Assembly (NCBI RefSeq): GCF_002858935.1
Contig: NZ_PJRT01000028.1
Coordinates: 1 to 64,000 of the forward strand
DNA from: Pantoea endophytica
Lineage (GTDB): Bacteria; Pseudomonadota; Gammaproteobacteria; Enterobacterales; Enterobacteriaceae
Length of the DNA: 64,000 nucleotides
Reading direction: 5' to 3'
A model generated the notes under the pieces. The model was not told the DNA's origin and ran no database searches. It was given only the letters and a program-made list of their open reading frames with translations. Positions 61,646-64,000 of this stretch are shown piece by piece (the stretch's first letter is position 1; every line of letters begins with the position of its first letter). The position numbers and the translations under genes were made by a program.

Positions 61646-64000
61646 ATGATGGAAATTCTGCGTGGTTCGCCCGCTCTGTCGGCATTTCGTGTAAACAAAC
61701 TGCTGACCCGCTTTCAGGACGCTCACCTTCCGGTGAGTGATATTTACGCCGAGTACGTCCATTTTGCCGATGTTAGTGCACCGCTCAGCGCGGACGAGCA
61801 AGCCCGCCTGCAACGCCTGCTGAAATACGGTCCTTCTCTCGCCGAACATGCGCCACAAGGGCGTCTGTTGCTGGTAACGCCGCGTCCCGGCACCATCTCA
61901 CCGTGGTCATCGAAAGCCACCGACATCGCCCATAATTGCGATCTGCCACAGGTCTTGCGTCTTGAGCGCGGTATGGCCTTCTATGTGCAGGCACCTGAGC
62001 TCACGGAAGCACAGTGGCAGCAGCTGGCGAGCCTGTTGCATGACCGCATGATGGAAACGGTGTTCGCTGATCTCAACGATGCGCAGCAGCTGTTTGCTCA
62101 CCATCAGCCGCAGCCGCTGAAAAGCGTTGACGTGCTGGGCGCAGGCCGCAGCGCGCTGGAGCAGGCCAACACCACGCTGGGCCTGGCGCTGGCTGATGAT
62201 GAGATCGATTACCTGCTTGATGCCTTTACTAAGCTGGGCCGCAATCCAAACGACATCGAGCTCTACATGTTTGCGCAGGCAAACTCCGAGCACTGTCGTC
62301 ACAAGATCTTCAATGCCGACTGGATTATCGACGGCGAAAAGCAGCCGAAGTCGCTGTTTAAAATGATCAAGAACACCTTTGAACACAATCCTGAGCACGT
62401 GCTGTCTGCCTATAAAGACAACGCTGCGGTAATGGAAGGTTCTGAGGTTGGCCGCTTCTACGCCGATGCGCAGAAGGGCGAATATGAGTTCCATCAGGAA
62501 GCCGCACATATCCTGATGAAAGTCGAAACCCATAACCACCCAACCGCCATTTCACCATGGCCGGGTGCCGCGACCGGTTCTGGTGGCGAAATCCGTGATG
62601 AAGGCGCAACCGGACGTGGCGCGAAGCCCAAAGCTGGTCTGGTCGGTTTCTCGGTATCGAACCTGCGTATTCCAGGCTTTGAACAGCCGTGGGAAGAGGA
62701 TTTCGGTAAGCCGGATCGCATCGTCACCGCGCTGGATATCATGACCGAAGGTCCACTGGGCGGCGCGGCGTTCAACAACGAATTTGGTCGTCCAGCCCTC
62801 AACGGCTACTTCCGTACCTACGAAGAGCGCGTTAACAGCCACAATGGCGTGGAGCTGCGCGGCTATCACAAGCCCATCATGCTGGCGGGCGGCATCGGTA
62901 ACATCCGTGCCGATCACGTGCAGAAAGGCGAGATCGTGGTCGGCGCCAAGCTGATCGTGCTGGGGGGCCCGGCTATGAACATCGGTCTGGGCGGCGGCGC
63001 GGCATCGTCAATGGCATCAGGCCAATCGGATGCCGATCTCGACTTTGCGTCAGTACAGCGCGACAACCCAGAGATGGAACGTCGTTGCCAGGAAGTGATT
63101 GACCGCTGCTGGCAGCTGGGCGAAGCCAACCCGATTCTGTTCATCCACGACGTCGGCGCGGGCGGCCTTTCGAACGCCATGCCAGAGCTGGTGAGCGACG
63201 GTAATCGTGGCGGTAACTTCAACCTGCGCGACATCCTCAGCGATGAGCCAGGCATGAGTCCGCTGGAAGTATGGTGTAACGAGTCGCAGGAACGTTATGT
63301 GCTGGCGGTCGCGCCGGAGAAACTGGCGCTGTTTGACGAGCTGTGTCAGCGTGAACGCGCGCCATATGCGGTCATCGGTGAAGCCACCGAAGAGCTGCAT
63401 CTGAACCTCGCCGACAGCCATTTCGGCAATAAGCCAATCGACATGCCGCTCGACGTGCTGCTGGGCAAAACGCCGAAGATGACGCGTGATGTTGCCAGCC
63501 AGCAGGCCAACGGCGAAGCGCTGCAGCGTGACGGGATTAGCGTAGCGGATGCGGTGAATCGCGTGCTGCACCTGCCGACCGTGGCGGAAAAAACCTTCCT
63601 GATCACCATTGGTGACCGCAGCGTAACCGGCATGGTGGCGCGCGATCAGATGGTAGGACCGTGGCAGATTCCGGTCGCGAACTGCGCCGTCACCACCGCC
63701 AGCCTCGATAGCTATCACGGTGAAGCCTTCTCGCTTGGTGAACGTGCACCCGTCGCATTGCTCGACTTCGCGGCTTCAGGTCGCCTCGCCGTCGGTGAAG
63801 CGCTGACCAACATCGCCGCAACCTCCATTGGTTCGCTACAGCGCGTTAAGCTCTCTGCGAACTGGATGGCCGCCGCCGGTCATCCAGGCGAAGACGCGGG
63901 CTTGTACGCGGCGGTTAAAGCGGTCGGCGAAGAGTTGTGTCCCGCGCTGGGTATCACCATTCCGGTAGGCAAAGACTCAATGTCGATGAAAACCCGCTGG
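61646..64000 (+). CDS. purL: Phosphoribosylformylglycinamidine synthase PurL (5' part)
   Basis: PurL makes FGAM from FGAR, ATP and glutamine, the fourth step of purine synthesis. The first 785 codons are present and open to the window edge; the full protein in E. coli is 1295 residues. [22 protein letters not shown] and [15 protein letters not shown] are the conserved ATP- and substrate-site stretches. The glutaminase domain lies beyond the window. Starts with two ATGs (61646, 61649); the first agrees with the E. coli MMEILRGSP. Confidence 0.97.
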   Translation, partial: MMEILRGSPALSAFRVNKLLTRFQDAHLPVSDIYAEYVHFADVSAPLSADEQARLQRLLKYGPSLAEHAPQGRLLLVTPRPGTISPWSSKATDIAHNCDLPQVLRLERGMAFYVQAPELTEAQWQQLASLLHDRMMETVFADLNDAQQLFAHHQPQPLKSVDVLGAGRSALEQANTTLGLALADDEIDYLLDAFTKLGRNPNDIELYMFAQANSEHCRHKIFNADWIIDGEKQPKSLFKMIKNTFEHNPEHVLSAYKDNAAVMEGSEVGRFYADAQKGEYEFHQEAAHILMKVETHNHPTAISPWPGAATGSGGEIRDEGATGRGAKPKAGLVGFSVSNLRIPGFEQPWEEDFGKPDRIVTALDIMTEGPLGGAAFNNEFGRPALNGYFRTYEERVNSHNGVELRGYHKPIMLAGGIGNIRADHVQKGEIVVGAKLIVLGGPAMNIGLGGGAASSMASGQSDADLDFASVQRDNPEMERRCQEVIDRCWQLGEANPILFIHDVGAGGLSNAMPELVSDGNRGGNFNLRDILSDEPGMSPLEVWCNESQERYVLAVAPEKLALFDELCQRERAPYAVIGEATEELHLNLADSHFGNKPIDMPLDVLLGKTPKMTRDVASQQANGEALQRDGISVADAVNRVLHLPTVAEKTFLITIGDRSVTGMVARDQMVGPWQIPVANCAVTTASLDSYHGEAFSLGERAPVALLDFAASGRLAVGEALTNIAATSIGSLQRVKLSANWMAAAGHPGEDAGLYAAVKAVGEELCPALGITIPVGKDSMSMKTRW

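Overview
The window reads as chromosomal core DNA of an enterobacterium. Gene order and protein sequence look most like Erwiniaceae, and Pantoea in particular; this is a judgement from memory of the families, not a database result. The base composition is moderately GC-rich. The tmRNA tag (ANDENYALAA), the class Ib ribonucleotide reductase operon and the rrn-kgtP-yfiM-pssA-pka junction all fit Enterobacterales. No prophage, insertion sequence, CRISPR array or tRNA gene was seen.

Layout. 1-327: end of an rRNA operon (23S tail, 5S, terminator). 515-8833: kgtP, yfiM, pssA, pka/patZ, tapT, trxC, yfiF, in the same order as E. coli. 8871-21903: a block E. coli carries elsewhere: emrB-emrA-mprA, proXWV, nrdFEIH, ygaM, ygaC, but with the ygaXYZH interval replaced by about 700 nt of gene-free DNA. 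22037-35243: the most strain-variable stretch: mmuPM under Met boxes, an unknown lipoprotein, a five-gene peptide-type ABC transporter operon ending in speG, mgtB with a long multi-uORF leader and an mgtU-like peptide, queH, and an exported LEA-like repeat protein. 35602-42246: RIO-type kinase, ssrA, smpB, ratAB, bamE, recN, nadK, grpE. 42293-64000: return to the E. coli yfiF-purL order: ung, grcA, srmB, trmN6, nadB, rpoE-rseABC, lepA-lepB-rnc-era-recO-pdxJ-acpS, yfhL, yfhH, pgpC, tadA, mltF and the first 785 codons of purL.

Several operators can be read directly: a double NrdR box around the nrdH promoter, MetJ boxes at mmuP, LexA boxes at recN, a sigma-32 promoter at grpE, an FNR site at grcA, a perfect NadR operator at nadB and a PurR box at purL. 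Stress and envelope functions are prominent: osmoprotectant import (ProVWX), drug efflux (EmrAB), sigma-E control (RpoE-RseABC), BamE, tmRNA rescue (ssrA-smpB) and Mg2+ import.

The least ordinary items are the ABC transporter-speG operon, in which every gene overlaps the next; the mgtB leader with up to three short ORFs and two mutually exclusive hairpins, plus the downstream 28-residue membrane peptide; the 11-residue-repeat exported protein; and palindromic intergenic repeats, one of which appears to serve as the proX terminator.
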